Below are positions 18,997-27,645 of a stretch of 64,000 bases of DNA, piece after piece. Made by a program: the position numbers and the translations under genes. The notes under the pieces were generated by a model that did no database searches, was not told the DNA's origin, and saw nothing but the letters and a program-made list of their open reading frames with translations. Numbering within the stretch: position 1 is the stretch's first letter; every line of letters starts with the position of its first letter. Source of the stretch: Malonomonas rubra DSM 5091 (GTDB lineage: Bacteria > Desulfobacterota > Desulfuromonadia > Desulfuromonadales > Geopsychrobacteraceae); NCBI RefSeq assembly GCF_900142125.1, contig NZ_FQZT01000001.1, forward strand, positions 310,001-374,000, given 5' to 3'.

Positions 18997-19180
18997 AAAA
19001 CCGCTTTGCAGTGCCTCCTTTTTCAAAACTGAATTCCAGCTAAAACGACGCACTTCAGGAAAATAAAATTTCTCCGATAAAAATATATTCATAGCTGTTA
19101 TACTTACCGGATAGACAACAAAAACAGATACCTGCAGCGATTTGGCCGCGACTAAAAGTCCAACGACAGAGGTGATGACC

Positions 19181-20044
19181 ATGATGCCGGACGAAATTAT
19201 TAAAGATATCAAACAACTAGTCTCGCTGCCCGATGTGGTTCTGCGCGCCAATCAGCTGATCGACTCCCCCGAGGCAGACGCATCCGCTATTGGTGAGGTT
19301 ATTGGTCACGACCCGGCCCTTTCTGCGCAACTTTTGAAACTGGTCAACAGCGCCTTTTACAATTTTCCAGGCCAGATCGAAACCGTTTCCCGCGCCATCA
19401 CCCTGGTCGGACTGAACGAACTGCGCTCACTGATTTTCGCTTCAAAAGCCACACAGACATTCCAGCAACTGGCGCCGGAAAAAATTGATATGGATGTCTT
19501 CTGGCTGCGTAGCGTTTATTGCGGCATCGTGGCAAAAAAGCTGGCCAGTGTTCTGCTGGAAGAAAACGGCGAAGCGATGTTTCTGACAGGACTGCTTCAC
19601 AATATCGGCACCCTCATTCTGTTTTCACGGCTGCCGGAGCAGGCGCAGTTGATTGTCGACCAAGCTGATCAAAGTGGGCGCAGCCTTGCCGAGGTGGAAA
19701 AAGAAGTTCTCGGCTTCGATTCGGCGCAACTGGGATCCACCCTGCTTGAAAGCTGGAGGCTGCCAAAAAAATTGTGGGAACCAGTACGCTTTCAGTACCA
19801 TCCAGAAATCACGGCAACGTACCAGACAGAAACGGAAATTCTAAAACTGGCCCGACAAATTACCGATTGTGTCGAGCCAGAGTTAAAAACCGGTCAGCCC
19901 CTCGAGCTTAAGAAACTACAGGCCACCGCGGTGAACGGTGTTGAACCGACGACCGAGCAACTGGAAATGATTGTTACAGATGCCAACTTGGAAAGCTTCG
20001 ATGTCCTGGCAATCATCAATCCAAAAGCCACGATGATTTTCTAA
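19181..20044 (+). CDS. HDOD domain signalling protein
   Basis: 287-residue single-domain HDOD protein. HDOD is a catalytically degenerate relative of HD phosphohydrolases, used in bacterial signal transduction, often in chemotaxis, motility or cyclic-nucleotide networks. The signature is SLPDVVLRANQLIDSPEADA, IGHDPALSAQLLKLVNSAFY and, where true HD enzymes have HD, the sequence FLTGLLHNIGTLIL (HN). The ATG at 19181 has GAGG eight bases upstream; longer frames begin with TTG and lack a binding site. Stands alone before the antiporter gene; partner unknown. Confidence 0.88.
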   Translation: MMPDEIIKDIKQLVSLPDVVLRANQLIDSPEADASAIGEVIGHDPALSAQLLKLVNSAFYNFPGQIETVSRAITLVGLNELRSLIFASKATQTFQQLAPEKIDMDVFWLRSVYCGIVAKKLASVLLEENGEAMFLTGLLHNIGTLILFSRLPEQAQLIVDQADQSGRSLAEVEKEVLGFDSAQLGSTLLESWRLPKKLWEPVRFQYHPEITATYQTETEILKLARQITDCVEPELKTGQPLELKKLQATAVNGVEPTTEQLEMIVTDANLESFDVLAIINPKATMIF

Positions 20045-20155
20045 TCGCAGCAACCTTAAGCTGAATAAAACAGGCTTTGTGCTAAAATTCAATGTGAACA
20101 TATGACATCCCCAGCAGGTCGAAACGTCACCCGATATTGACCCGGCAGGCTGTAA

Positions 20156-21364
20156 ATGGACGACTTTATTCACATTCTCAACCAAATGACCCATGATGAC
20201 CCGACGCTGAACCTGCTGATGCTGATGGTCATCGTCTGGACCACCGGAGTCATCTGCCGTAAAATTCACCAGCCGCCGGTCCTGGGAGAGTTGACCGCCG
20301 GGATCATATTCGGCCCTGCCTTTCTCGGTCTGATTGCGCCAAACGAAATGCTGTCGGTTCTCTCAGAGCTTGGCGTTTTCTTCCTCATGTTCTATGCCGG
20401 GCTGGAAACCAATCCACTCGACCTGAAACGCTTCCGCTTTCACTCAACCTGTGTCGGTATTGCCGGCTTTCTCATCCCGTTCGCCGTCGCTTACCTGACC
20501 TGCCAGCTATTTGCCTTATCATCCATCGAAAGCCTGTTCATTTCCCTCGGGCTGTCGATTACCGCAATTGCAGTCAGCGCCCGGATACTGCACGATCTTG
20601 AATTAACGGAACACCATGTGACCCCGGTGATCATCGGCGCATCGATCGTCGACGATGTGCTGGCCCTCTCCTTTTTCACCGCCATCATCGACCTCGGAAC
20701 CAACCAGGGGCATATCAACTGGTTGCACTTCGGTCTGACCATGGGGAAAGTCATCCTCTTCTTCATGCTGGCGATCGGCATCGGCATCTGGCTTTACCCG
20801 AAAATCGGCCGCCACTTTTCCTCGCGCAGTTCCAAAGGATTCACTTTTGCGCTGGTGATGGCCCTGATGTTCGGCATGCTGGCTGAGATCGCCGGACTGC
20901 ATTTGATCATCGGCGCGTACATGGCCGGTCTGTTCGTGCGTGAAGGTGTTGTCAGCCAGGAGCTGTTGACCAAAATCTCCGACCGTTTCGTCTCCATCAC
21001 CTACGGTTTCCTCGGCCCGATCTTCTTCGTCAGCCTGTCGTTTCATGTCACTTTCAGTATCTTCAAAACCCACCTGCTGCTGACACTGGTTCTTCTGCTG
21101 GCAGCGATTTTTGGTAAAATGCTCGGCGCTGGATGCGGCTCTTTCCTCTGCGGCATGAATCGCAAAGAAGCTACGGTTATCGGGCTGGCCATGAACGGTC
21201 GTGGTGCGGTAGAATTAATCGTTGCTTCGATCGGCTTACAGCTGGGACTGATAAACGACGAGATCTTTTCCATCCTGGTGTTGATCGCATTCGTCACCAC
21301 CAGCTTGCCACCCTTATCGATGAAACTGTACCTTGATAAAATCAATTATGATTTTAAAACGTAA
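20156..21364 (+). CDS. Cation:proton antiporter (CPA2, KefB/Na+:H+ type)
   Basis: 402-residue inner-membrane antiporter of the CPA2 group (Na+/H+ exchanger fold), with about 12 hydrophobic helices. Recognisable segments include IHQPPVLGELTAGIIFGPAF in the first helices, the helix-5 region with SIVDDVLAL (the DD that binds the ion) and the helix with ARILHDLEL. It lacks the C-terminal TrkA-N/RCK domain of KefB/KefC, so is a short NapA/GerN-like form. Ion specificity (Na+ or K+) is not readable. The ATG at 20156 has only a weak ribosome binding site (CAGG). Confidence 0.92.
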   Translation: MDDFIHILNQMTHDDPTLNLLMLMVIVWTTGVICRKIHQPPVLGELTAGIIFGPAFLGLIAPNEMLSVLSELGVFFLMFYAGLETNPLDLKRFRFHSTCVGIAGFLIPFAVAYLTCQLFALSSIESLFISLGLSITAIAVSARILHDLELTEHHVTPVIIGASIVDDVLALSFFTAIIDLGTNQGHINWLHFGLTMGKVILFFMLAIGIGIWLYPKIGRHFSSRSSKGFTFALVMALMFGMLAEIAGLHLIIGAYMAGLFVREGVVSQELLTKISDRFVSITYGFLGPIFFVSLSFHVTFSIFKTHLLLTLVLLLAAIFGKMLGAGCGSFLCGMNRKEATVIGLAMNGRGAVELIVASIGLQLGLINDEIFSILVLIAFVTTSLPPLSMKLYLDKINYDFKT

Positions 21365-21438
21365 CCAAAATTTAACTCTCATAAAATCAGATATATTTTG
21401 ACTTTATTTCAACAAATCATCATGGAGTCATAAATTAG

Positions 21439-22476
21439 ATGCGAATAGAAACTGATGTGAAGCTCGGCTTTAAAGATGTGCTGATCCGCCCCAAACGCTC
21501 AACCCTGAAAAGCCGCGCACAGGTCAATCTGGATCGCGAATTTACTTTTCTGCACAGCAAACTGAAATGGCACGGCATCCCGGTGATTGCTGCCAACATG
21601 GACACTGTTGGCACCTTCCAAACCGCTGACGCGCTGGCCGAATTCGGCCTTCTGACAGCTGTCCACAAGCACTATTCGCTGCAACAATGGGATAATTATC
21701 TGCAGGGGAAATCTGACGATATCTACCAGCGGATTATGGTCAGTACCGGCACTGCTAAAGACGATTTCAGCCTGATGCAGCAGATCATTGGCCAACACCC
21801 GAAGCTGCAGTTCATCTGTATCGATGTCGCCAACGGCTACGCCGAAGCCTTTGTTGACTTCGTCAAACGGGTGCGTGATGAATTCCCGGATCAAACAATT
21901 GTCGCCGGCAACGTGGTCACCGGGGAGATGGTCGAAGAGCTGCTACTCTCCGGCGCCGACATCGTCAAAGTCGGCATCGGCCCTGGTTCAGTCTGCACCA
22001 CCCGGGTGAAAACGGGCGTCGGCTATCCGCAACTCTCTGCCGTCATCGAGTGTGCTGACGCTGCCCACGGCCTCGGTGGGCGCATTATCTCCGACGGTGG
22101 CTGCGTCTGCGCTGGTGATGTTTCCAAAGCCTTCGGCGGCGGGGCCGACTTTGTCATGCTCGGCGGCATGCTAGCCGGCCATGATGAAAGCGGCGGCCAA
22201 CTGGTACAGCGCGACGGCCAGCAGTTCAAACTGTTCTATGGCATGAGCTCATCGACAGCGATGGAAAAACATGCCGGTGGCGTTGCCGAGTACCGGGCAT
22301 CGGAAGGTAAAACCGTCGAAGTTCCCTACCGCGGCCCAGTCGCCGATACGGTCAAGGATATCCTTGGAGGTGTCCGCTCCACCTGCACCTATGTTGGAGC
22401 CGGTGCGCTGAAGGAGCTGACTAAACGCACCACCTTTATTCGCGTGCAGGAGCAGGAAAACAAAACCTTCACCTGA
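21439..22476 (+). CDS. guaC: GMP reductase
   Basis: NADPH-dependent deamination of GMP to IMP, returning guanine nucleotides to the adenine branch. The 345-residue (beta/alpha)8 protein has the catalytic Cys loop [18 protein letters not shown] and lacks the CBS insertion that IMP dehydrogenase (guaB at 36463) carries. The family N-terminus [20 protein letters not shown] fits the 21439 start. A large hairpin follows. Together with guaBA and the purine permease in this window it makes a full purine interconversion set, though not in one operon. Confidence 0.95.
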   Translation: MRIETDVKLGFKDVLIRPKRSTLKSRAQVNLDREFTFLHSKLKWHGIPVIAANMDTVGTFQTADALAEFGLLTAVHKHYSLQQWDNYLQGKSDDIYQRIMVSTGTAKDDFSLMQQIIGQHPKLQFICIDVANGYAEAFVDFVKRVRDEFPDQTIVAGNVVTGEMVEELLLSGADIVKVGIGPGSVCTTRVKTGVGYPQLSAVIECADAAHGLGGRIISDGGCVCAGDVSKAFGGGADFVMLGGMLAGHDESGGQLVQRDGQQFKLFYGMSSSTAMEKHAGGVAEYRASEGKTVEVPYRGPVADTVKDILGGVRSTCTYVGAGALKELTKRTTFIRVQEQENKTFT

Positions 22477-22497
22477 GCCCGGGACCAGATTTTTTCC

Positions 22498-22525
22498 AGC
22501 GGCTCCTGTTTCGGCAGGAGCCGCT
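22498..22525 (+). terminator. Hairpin after guaC
   Basis: 11-bp perfect stem AGCGGCTCCTG/CAGGAGCCGCT (22498-22508 and 22515-22525), 6-base loop. No clear T-run on the plus strand, but it ends the guaC transcript region and precedes the next gene by 54 bases. Confidence 0.5.
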
Positions 22526-22579
22526 CCCGCTCCATTTCATTTCAATACAATATTCTGCAATTTCCCCAGGGGGATATAA

Positions 22580-23890
22580 ATGGCTGGTGCCAGAAACGCT
22601 GAATTTCAAATTCATCCGCAACGAGATGCCCTGTACAACGAGCTGCACATCCGCCCGTTCCATCCACTCAGCAGCCCGCAACAGATCTCCCACCTTGCCT
22701 CCTGTGCCCAGCAGGGCGAATTGAGCCTGGCATACCAACAGATCTGCGAACTCTGCCACCGCTACAACGTCAACCAGCCTGCAGCCGATGCCGTCTCTTT
22801 CTATCAGGACTTCGGCGATTTCAGCATTCACTGGGAACGTCACGTCGAGTTCTATTCACTCACTGTCATGCAGGCGGCGTCTCCAAGCGGCGAACCCTTT
22901 GAACACCCAGCCATCAACCTGTTGCCGGACGACTGGCTGAAACAGCTGCCGGGACAGATGGTTGCAGCATTTCATCTGATTATCGACAACCAGCAACTGG
23001 ACGATCAATGCTCGGCTCTGTGCCGCTATTTTGAAGGCCAGAAGGTAATGGTCAGTGCGGCCAAGAAAGGCAAAGCACAATTTTATACTGCGTTCAAGCT
23101 GCACGGCGACGGATATGGTCGCTTCATTATCCGCAACAACGGTATGGATGATGAGCAGATGGGACAGCTGGCGCGCAGGTTGATGGAAATGGAGACCTAC
23201 CGGCTGCTGGCCTTGATCGCCCTGCCGATCGCGCGACAGATCGGTCCGCAGCTGGTCGAGATGGATCAGCAGCTGGCAAACATCCTGACCAAGGTCAACG
23301 AACTTGACTCGACCCGCGGAGAACGGAATCTGCTCAGCACCTTGACCGAACTGCAAGCGCAGCTGGAAAATCACCGCGCAGCGACCACCCGCCGCTTCTC
23401 GGCGACCCGTGCTTACCACGAACTGGTCCACAACCGGCTGGCCAGCATGCAGGAGGAAAGCATCAACGGTCACCTGTCTCTGCAGGAATTCATGGGTCGA
23501 CGACTCACCCCGGCACTGCGCACTTGTGAATCTCTGCAGGGCTGGATGGATGATCTATCGAAGCGGATTGAACGCGCCAGCGACCTGTTGCGAACCCGCG
23601 TCAACCTGAACCTGCAGGAGCAGAACCGTTCGCTGCTATCAGCGATGAACCGGCGCAGCCAGCTGCAGTTTCGCCTGCAGGAGACTGTCGAGGGCCTGTC
23701 GATTGTTGCCGTCAGTTATTATATGGTCGGTTTGATCGGTTATCTGCTGGCAGGATTGCCGCTGGAGGAATGGGGGTTGAGCAAAAAAGTGCTGACCACA
23801 TGCTCGGTTCCGTTGGTATTGCTGGTCGTTGCGACCATCACCCACAGGATCAAGCATCGCCTGATCAAGAACCCACTGGGCGAAGAATAA
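22580..23890 (+). CDS. DUF3422 family membrane-anchored protein
   Basis: 436-residue protein of the DUF3422 family, of unknown function. It begins with the family motif LYNELHIRPFHPL, has a long, mostly helical middle with coiled-coil propensity (about 210-360, Gln/Leu-rich), and ends in two transmembrane helices (about 372-393 and 402-420), so the bulk faces the cytoplasm. Good AGGGGGATATA binding-site context before the ATG. It ends one base before the convergent maf stop, so the two transcripts overlap at their 3' ends. Confidence 0.9.
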   Translation: MAGARNAEFQIHPQRDALYNELHIRPFHPLSSPQQISHLASCAQQGELSLAYQQICELCHRYNVNQPAADAVSFYQDFGDFSIHWERHVEFYSLTVMQAASPSGEPFEHPAINLLPDDWLKQLPGQMVAAFHLIIDNQQLDDQCSALCRYFEGQKVMVSAAKKGKAQFYTAFKLHGDGYGRFIIRNNGMDDEQMGQLARRLMEMETYRLLALIALPIARQIGPQLVEMDQQLANILTKVNELDSTRGERNLLSTLTELQAQLENHRAATTRRFSATRAYHELVHNRLASMQEESINGHLSLQEFMGRRLTPALRTCESLQGWMDDLSKRIERASDLLRTRVNLNLQEQNRSLLSAMNRRSQLQFRLQETVEGLSIVAVSYYMVGLIGYLLAGLPLEEWGLSKKVLTTCSVPLVLLVVATITHRIKHRLIKNPLGEE

Positions 23891-23891
23891 G

Positions 23892-24479
23892 TTAACGACC
23901 CAGCACCTTAACCCCGGCATCGTCCAGCATCGACACCAGTTTGATAAGTGGCAGGCCGATCAGGGCATTGTAATCGTCCCCTGCCATCCGTTCCATCAGG
24001 GCAATGCCTAAACCTTCAACTTTAAAGGACCCGGCGCAGTCGTAAGGTTGCTCGCGCTGCAGGTAGTCTTGAATCTGACCATCAGTCAACGGCCGCAGGG
24101 TGACGGCGAAGGAGGCGACATCACTACTGACTTCACCAGTGCGGCTGTCGTAAAGCACCAGCCCGGTATAAAAGGTGTGGGTCAGGCCGACCATCTGCCG
24201 CAACTGTTCGAAGGCTTTCTCAAAGCAGCCCGGCTTGCCGATACTCTGCCCTTTAGGATCGACAAAAACCTGGTCGGACCCAATAATCAGGGCGTTGGGA
24301 TAGTCTTTTTCCAAGCTCTGAGCCTTACCGAGGGCGAGATGCTGTACCAGCAGCGTCGGCTCAAGTTCCTGATTGATCTGCTCTGCATATTTCGGCGCAG
24401 CCGTATTGAACGGCAGCTGTAACTGTTCCAGCAGCTGCTTCCTGTAGGGGCTGGTTGATGCCAGAATAATCTGTTGCAT
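23892..24479 (-). CDS. Maf/YceF-type nucleotide pyrophosphatase
   Basis: House-cleaning pyrophosphatase that hydrolyses non-canonical nucleotides (YceF type: 7-methyl-GTP) to the monophosphate. 195 residues with the Maf signatures: ILASTSPYRKQLL, the catalytic-loop region PKYAEQ, SDQVFVD, and the C-terminal AGSFKVEGLGIALMERMAGD(D)YNALIGLPL. The S-T-S-P-Y-R start and missing features of the YhdE subgroup favour the YceF/Maf-1 class. Followed upstream by a hypothetical gene on the same strand (nine-base gap), probably one operon. Confidence 0.9.
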   Translation of the reverse strand: MQQIILASTSPYRKQLLEQLQLPFNTAAPKYAEQINQELEPTLLVQHLALGKAQSLEKDYPNALIIGSDQVFVDPKGQSIGKPGCFEKAFEQLRQMVGLTHTFYTGLVLYDSRTGEVSSDVASFAVTLRPLTDGQIQDYLQREQPYDCAGSFKVEGLGIALMERMAGDDYNALIGLPLIKLVSMLDDAGVKVLGR

Positions 24480-24488
24480 ATGTCCTCA

Positions 24489-24854
24489 TCAGGCGGCAAG
24501 CCAATCATGGCTCTGCACGATCGGCTTCACGTCTTCGAAAGATGTTGCGACGGCCCAGCGTTCGACCGTCGAAAAAACATTCTGTACACTCTCAAGCAGT
24601 TGCTGTTTGAGCAGCTCTTCGTCAACGGCAAGAGACAACTCCTCAATCTGGCCATCGTCAGTCCACAAGGGAAGAATCCTCACCTGGGGCTGACTGCCAA
24701 GATGAACTTCCCCCCAGATTTCCCGCTGCCCGTCACCCAGCAATCCACTGATAACACCATCCGTTCCTCTTCCGGTCGGCTGCAGGGAAATATCCCGAAT
24801 ATCAAAATAAACGCTGCCCTCTTCCGTACCTGTCATTGGAGATAACCAGATCAT
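24489..24854 (-). CDS. Hypothetical protein
   Basis: 121-residue acidic, soluble protein with no motif I recognise. Hydrophobic/hydrophilic alternation in the first 70 residues suggests beta structure, the rest helical. Perfect ribosome binding site (AAGGAGG, CGTT spacer, ATG). It sits nine bases upstream of maf on the same strand and 60 bases downstream of the WYL regulator, so it may be part of a small operon with maf. No function can be proposed. Confidence 0.75.
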   Translation of the reverse strand: MIWLSPMTGTEEGSVYFDIRDISLQPTGRGTDGVISGLLGDGQREIWGEVHLGSQPQVRILPLWTDDGQIEELSLAVDEELLKQQLLESVQNVFSTVERWAVATSFEDVKPIVQSHDWLAA

Positions 24855-24914
24855 AACGCCTCCTTTTGCGCTGTTCGATTATCTCCATCCTACCCACAAG
24901 TGCGTCAAATTATG

Positions 24915-25928
24915 TCACTCTCCGTTCTGATACTCCAGACCACGCATCAGCCCAGCGATAAACTGCTGCTTCAGCGATTCCGGCCCGAGCACACGCACAT
25001 GCGGAACAAAAGAGTAAACCCAGGAAAGGATCTCCTTATCGCCAGCAGCATCGAAACGCAGAATCAGGTTGCCGTCCGCCCCTTTCTGCAGCTGCTGCTG
25101 TGGATGCCAAATCCGTTCACGGATCAGGTAGGTCACCTCTTTATCGAACTGCAATTCAACCTGCTGGGTGGCACCATCATCGATCAATCCGAAAGCTTCG
25201 CCAGTCAGGGCCGTTGCAGAATAATCTTCCGGCACCTCGAAACGATCCGGCAGAAAACTCAAGCTCTCAATCCGTTCGACTGCAAACAGACGCAGAGCTT
25301 CGCGGTTGTGCGCGTAGCCACCAAGGTAGAGGGCATTTTTGAAAAACAGCAGCGTATAGGGATCGACCTGATAAAGATTGCGTTTGCGTTTGGCCGGACG
25401 ATATGCGATTTCGATCCGCTGCTGCTTCAGCAGCGCCTGGCGCAGATCGGTGAGCAACTGCCGCTGGCCTGAATAATCTTTAAAACCGTGAAAGCGCGGG
25501 GCCGAGGCTTTTGCCAACCGCTCCAGGTGGGCTACGCTGCGTGGCGGCAAACTGGAGCGAAAACGGGTGAAGATCGCTTCCAGATCATCGTGAAACGGAG
25601 TGCCCTGCAGAAAGTCGAGCTGACCGCGGCAGAGGTAAAGAGTCATCAACTCTTCCAGCGAAAAGGTGATCGGCGGAATTTTATTGTAGCCCTCGATGAA
25701 GCTATAAAGGACCTGACCGTCGTCCTGCCGCTCGCTGATCAGCGGGTAACCAGCCTCCTCAATCGCTTTCAGGTCGCGATAAATGGTCCGCCGAGTCACC
25801 TCACATTCTTCCACTAACTCTTCCACAGTGGCACCGTAGCGGTTTTCGAGGATGCGGATCAGGTCGTGCAGCCGCGCTGCCTGGCTGTACTTTTTCGGCT
25901 GGCGCCCTACTTTTCGCTGACTGCTCAC
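24915..25928 (-). CDS. HTH-WYL (YafY-type) transcriptional regulator
   Basis: 337-residue regulator with an N-terminal winged helix-turn-helix (about 8-70; ILENRYGATVEELVEECEVTRRTIYRDLKAI) and a WYL domain (about 150-230) followed by a C-terminal extension (WCX). WYL regulators sense small ligands or nucleic-acid fragments; many control DNA damage or defence genes, but no defence locus is visible here. The ATG overlaps the end of the MazG-like gene by four bases, so they are one transcript. The ligand is unknown. Confidence 0.93.
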   Translation of the reverse strand: MSSQRKVGRQPKKYSQAARLHDLIRILENRYGATVEELVEECEVTRRTIYRDLKAIEEAGYPLISERQDDGQVLYSFIEGYNKIPPITFSLEELMTLYLCRGQLDFLQGTPFHDDLEAIFTRFRSSLPPRSVAHLERLAKASAPRFHGFKDYSGQRQLLTDLRQALLKQQRIEIAYRPAKRKRNLYQVDPYTLLFFKNALYLGGYAHNREALRLFAVERIESLSFLPDRFEVPEDYSATALTGEAFGLIDDGATQQVELQFDKEVTYLIRERIWHPQQQLQKGADGNLILRFDAAGDKEILSWVYSFVPHVRVLGPESLKQQFIAGLMRGLEYQNGE

Positions 25929-26305
25929 TTTTCACCTTCCTGCTTACGGTAATAGGTATATTTATGCGCCTTACCGCGCACCTGCTCTTTCGGGTATTTG
26001 CGTTCGTTCTTAGCCATTTTCGCCAGCACTGTTTCGGCCAGGTCAATCTGCAGATGGTTGGCCAGCGACAACGAATAGAGCACAATATCGGCCAGTTCCT
26101 CGCCGATTTCCTGTAATGCAGCTGGGTCGAGATGCTCCGACTGCTCCGTCGTCAGCCACTGGAAATGCTCCATCAGCTCAGCTGCTTCAATCGCAATCGA
26201 CATCGACAGGTTTTTCGGGCTGTGAAACTGCTCCCAGTCGCGCTCGCGGACAAAGGAAGCCATCCGTTCCCTCAGGTCGTGCAAGGTGGCATGCTGATCG
26301 TTCAT
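25925..26305 (-). CDS. MazG-like dNTP pyrophosphohydrolase (dCTPase-like)
   Basis: 126-residue all-alpha nucleotide pyrophosphatase of the MazG/RS21-C6 group. The metal-binding motif is EAAELMEHFQW plus EIGEELADIVLYSL (ExxE and ExxxD positions), and the WEQFHSPKNLSMSI segment matches the XTP3TPA/dCTP pyrophosphatase subtype. Likely hydrolyses dCTP or modified analogues to the monophosphate. Translationally coupled to the WYL regulator; no toxin-antitoxin partner is apparent, despite the mazG name. Confidence 0.9.
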   Translation of the reverse strand: MNDQHATLHDLRERMASFVRERDWEQFHSPKNLSMSIAIEAAELMEHFQWLTTEQSEHLDPAALQEIGEELADIVLYSLSLANHLQIDLAETVLAKMAKNERKYPKEQVRGKAHKYTYYRKQEGEK

Positions 26306-26458
26306 ACAAACTCCATGTTAAAGTCGATTGCCAGATTATAGGTGCAGCATGGCAGAAAAAAAAGCGCCAACAGAAAGTAAACCTTTTTCCATTTATCGAG
26401 CTGTGCTAGAACCTTGCGACAGTAGAATGCAACAACCTAACCCATAAAGGAAAGTTTC

Positions 26459-26965
26459 ATGGCACAAGCAAAAAAAGGCGACACAGTCCTCATCAATTTC
26501 ATCGGCCGCATGGAAGATGGTTCCATTATGGATTCCACCTACCCGGAAGAAAAACAATCAGAGTGCGGTTGCGGTGACGGGGCAGAACATAACTGCGGCG
26601 ATGATGGTGACTGCTGTCAGGATACCGGTCCGTTTGAAATCGTCATCGGCGAAGGCGATTTCTACATCCCGGTTGAAGAAGAGCTGGTCGGCATGCAAGT
26701 CGGCGAAAAAAAAACTGTCACCATTTCTCCGGATGATGCTTTTGGCGATTACAATCCGGAAAATGTTTTCAGCGTCGAGCGCAGTGAGTTTCCGGACGAT
26801 ATCGACCCGGTCGTCGGCATGGGACTGGAAGTGACTGGCGAGGATGACGAGCTTTACATGGTCACAGTCATCGAGGTGACCGACGAGCAGATCACCCTCG
26901 ACACCAACCATCCTCTGGCAGGGGAAACCCTGACTTACGAAGTCGAGTTGGCTGAAATCGTCTAA
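26459..26965 (+). CDS. SlyD-like FKBP peptidyl-prolyl isomerase with Cys/His-rich insert
   Basis: Peptidyl-prolyl cis-trans isomerase/chaperone, 168 residues. FKBP core (VLINFIGRMEDGSIMDST ... PFEIVIGEGDF ... VGMQVGEKKTVTISPDDAFGDY) interrupted by an IF (insert-in-flap) domain, as in SlyD. Unusually, residues 36-53 between the first strands carry C36, C38, H44, C46, C52, C53 (CGCGDGAEHNC...DCC), a probable metal-binding cluster placed inside the fold, whereas E. coli SlyD has its metal-binding residues in a C-terminal tail, absent here. Preceded by AAAGGAAA; followed by a terminator. Confidence 0.92.
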   Translation: MAQAKKGDTVLINFIGRMEDGSIMDSTYPEEKQSECGCGDGAEHNCGDDGDCCQDTGPFEIVIGEGDFYIPVEEELVGMQVGEKKTVTISPDDAFGDYNPENVFSVERSEFPDDIDPVVGMGLEVTGEDDELYMVTVIEVTDEQITLDTNHPLAGETLTYEVELAEIV

Positions 26966-26974
26966 CGGAATAGC

Positions 26975-27004
26975 AAAAAGGAGGCTTGTTACAGCCTCCT
27001 TTTT
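26975..27004. terminator. Bidirectional terminator between FKBP and AhpD-like genes
   Basis: 12-bp stem AAAAAGGAGGCT (26975-26986) with its complement at 26993-27004, loop TGTTAC, T-run on both strands. Serves the FKBP gene (plus) and the selenoprotein gene (minus). Confidence 0.9.
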
Positions 27005-27010
27005 TCATTT

Positions 27011-27550
27011 TCAATCAACCGTGCTGAGCGCCTCCATGATCCGCGTCGTCATATTCTGATAAGTCACGATGCCAACTACCCCTAAAATATCTTCATCCGA
27101 AAGACCTGCTTCACGCAACCGTTCAACATCCTGTGGACTGCAGGTATCGGCAGAGCGGGTCACTTTCACCGCATAATCTGCAATCATGCGTTCGCGCTCG
27201 GTGAGATTCGCCTTGGTGTAATCTTCGGCGACCTGCGTAGCCAGTTCTTCATTTTTTGCCGCTCGACTGAGGGCATCCCGATGGGTCGCAGTTCAATGCA
27301 CGCAGCCGATCAGTGTCGACGTAACCAGCGCGGCGACCTCCTTTTCCCGCAAGCTTAAATTCCCAGCATCACGATAGACCGCAACGCCCAGACTATGCAG
27401 CGCATCCGACATGTCGGGCGACAGGCTGGTCAACTGGGTTAAATCGGACAATTTTCCGGTCAGCGGCTTACGTGCTTTTTTATAGAGTTTCTGCACCTTG
27501 TCGTTGTTTGAGTCTTCCGGCTCAATACGAATCCATGAGTTCCATACCAT
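27011..27550 (-). CDS. Selenocysteine-containing AhpD-like peroxidase-related enzyme (CxxU)
   Basis: 179-residue member of the carboxymuconolactone-decarboxylase/AhpD-like peroxidase-related family, thiol peroxidases or reductases. An in-frame TGA (27295-27293) falls at residue 86, exactly where the second active-site Cys belongs: IGC83-V-H-U86-T-A-T-H90, matching the CxxCxxxH motif. Reading on gives a complete family C-terminus (TATHRDALSRAAKN ... LTERERMIADYAVKVTR ... DILGVVGIVTYQNMTTRIMEAL) ending at TGA 27011. Start at ATG 27550 with AGGAGG upstream. Ordinary annotation would stop at residue 85. Function as a selenoenzyme is inferred; a candidate SECIS stem lies just after the UGA. Strand-divergent from the exonuclease gene. 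Confidence 0.92.
27260..27295 (-). promoter_or_regulatory. Candidate SECIS of the AhpD-like selenoprotein
   Basis: Immediately after the UGA the minus-strand mRNA can form CGAC/GUCG (positions +5-8 and +26-29) enclosing GGG-AUG-CCC. Distance fits bacterial SECIS elements, but internal loops make it weaker than the one in the DUF6132-like gene. The protein evidence is stronger than this fold. Confidence 0.35.
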
Positions 27551-27645
27551 TGATTTCCTCCTCAGTTTTTTCACCACAGCACTGGTCAGCAGCTGTCTGC
27601 ACAGCGTAAGATACTTTAATCCTCTACACCTGAAAGGCCATATTG

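Noticed and set aside
27293-27577. 94-residue protein ending at TGA 27293
   Set aside because: Truncated at the active site; the frame continues through the TGA as a selenoprotein.
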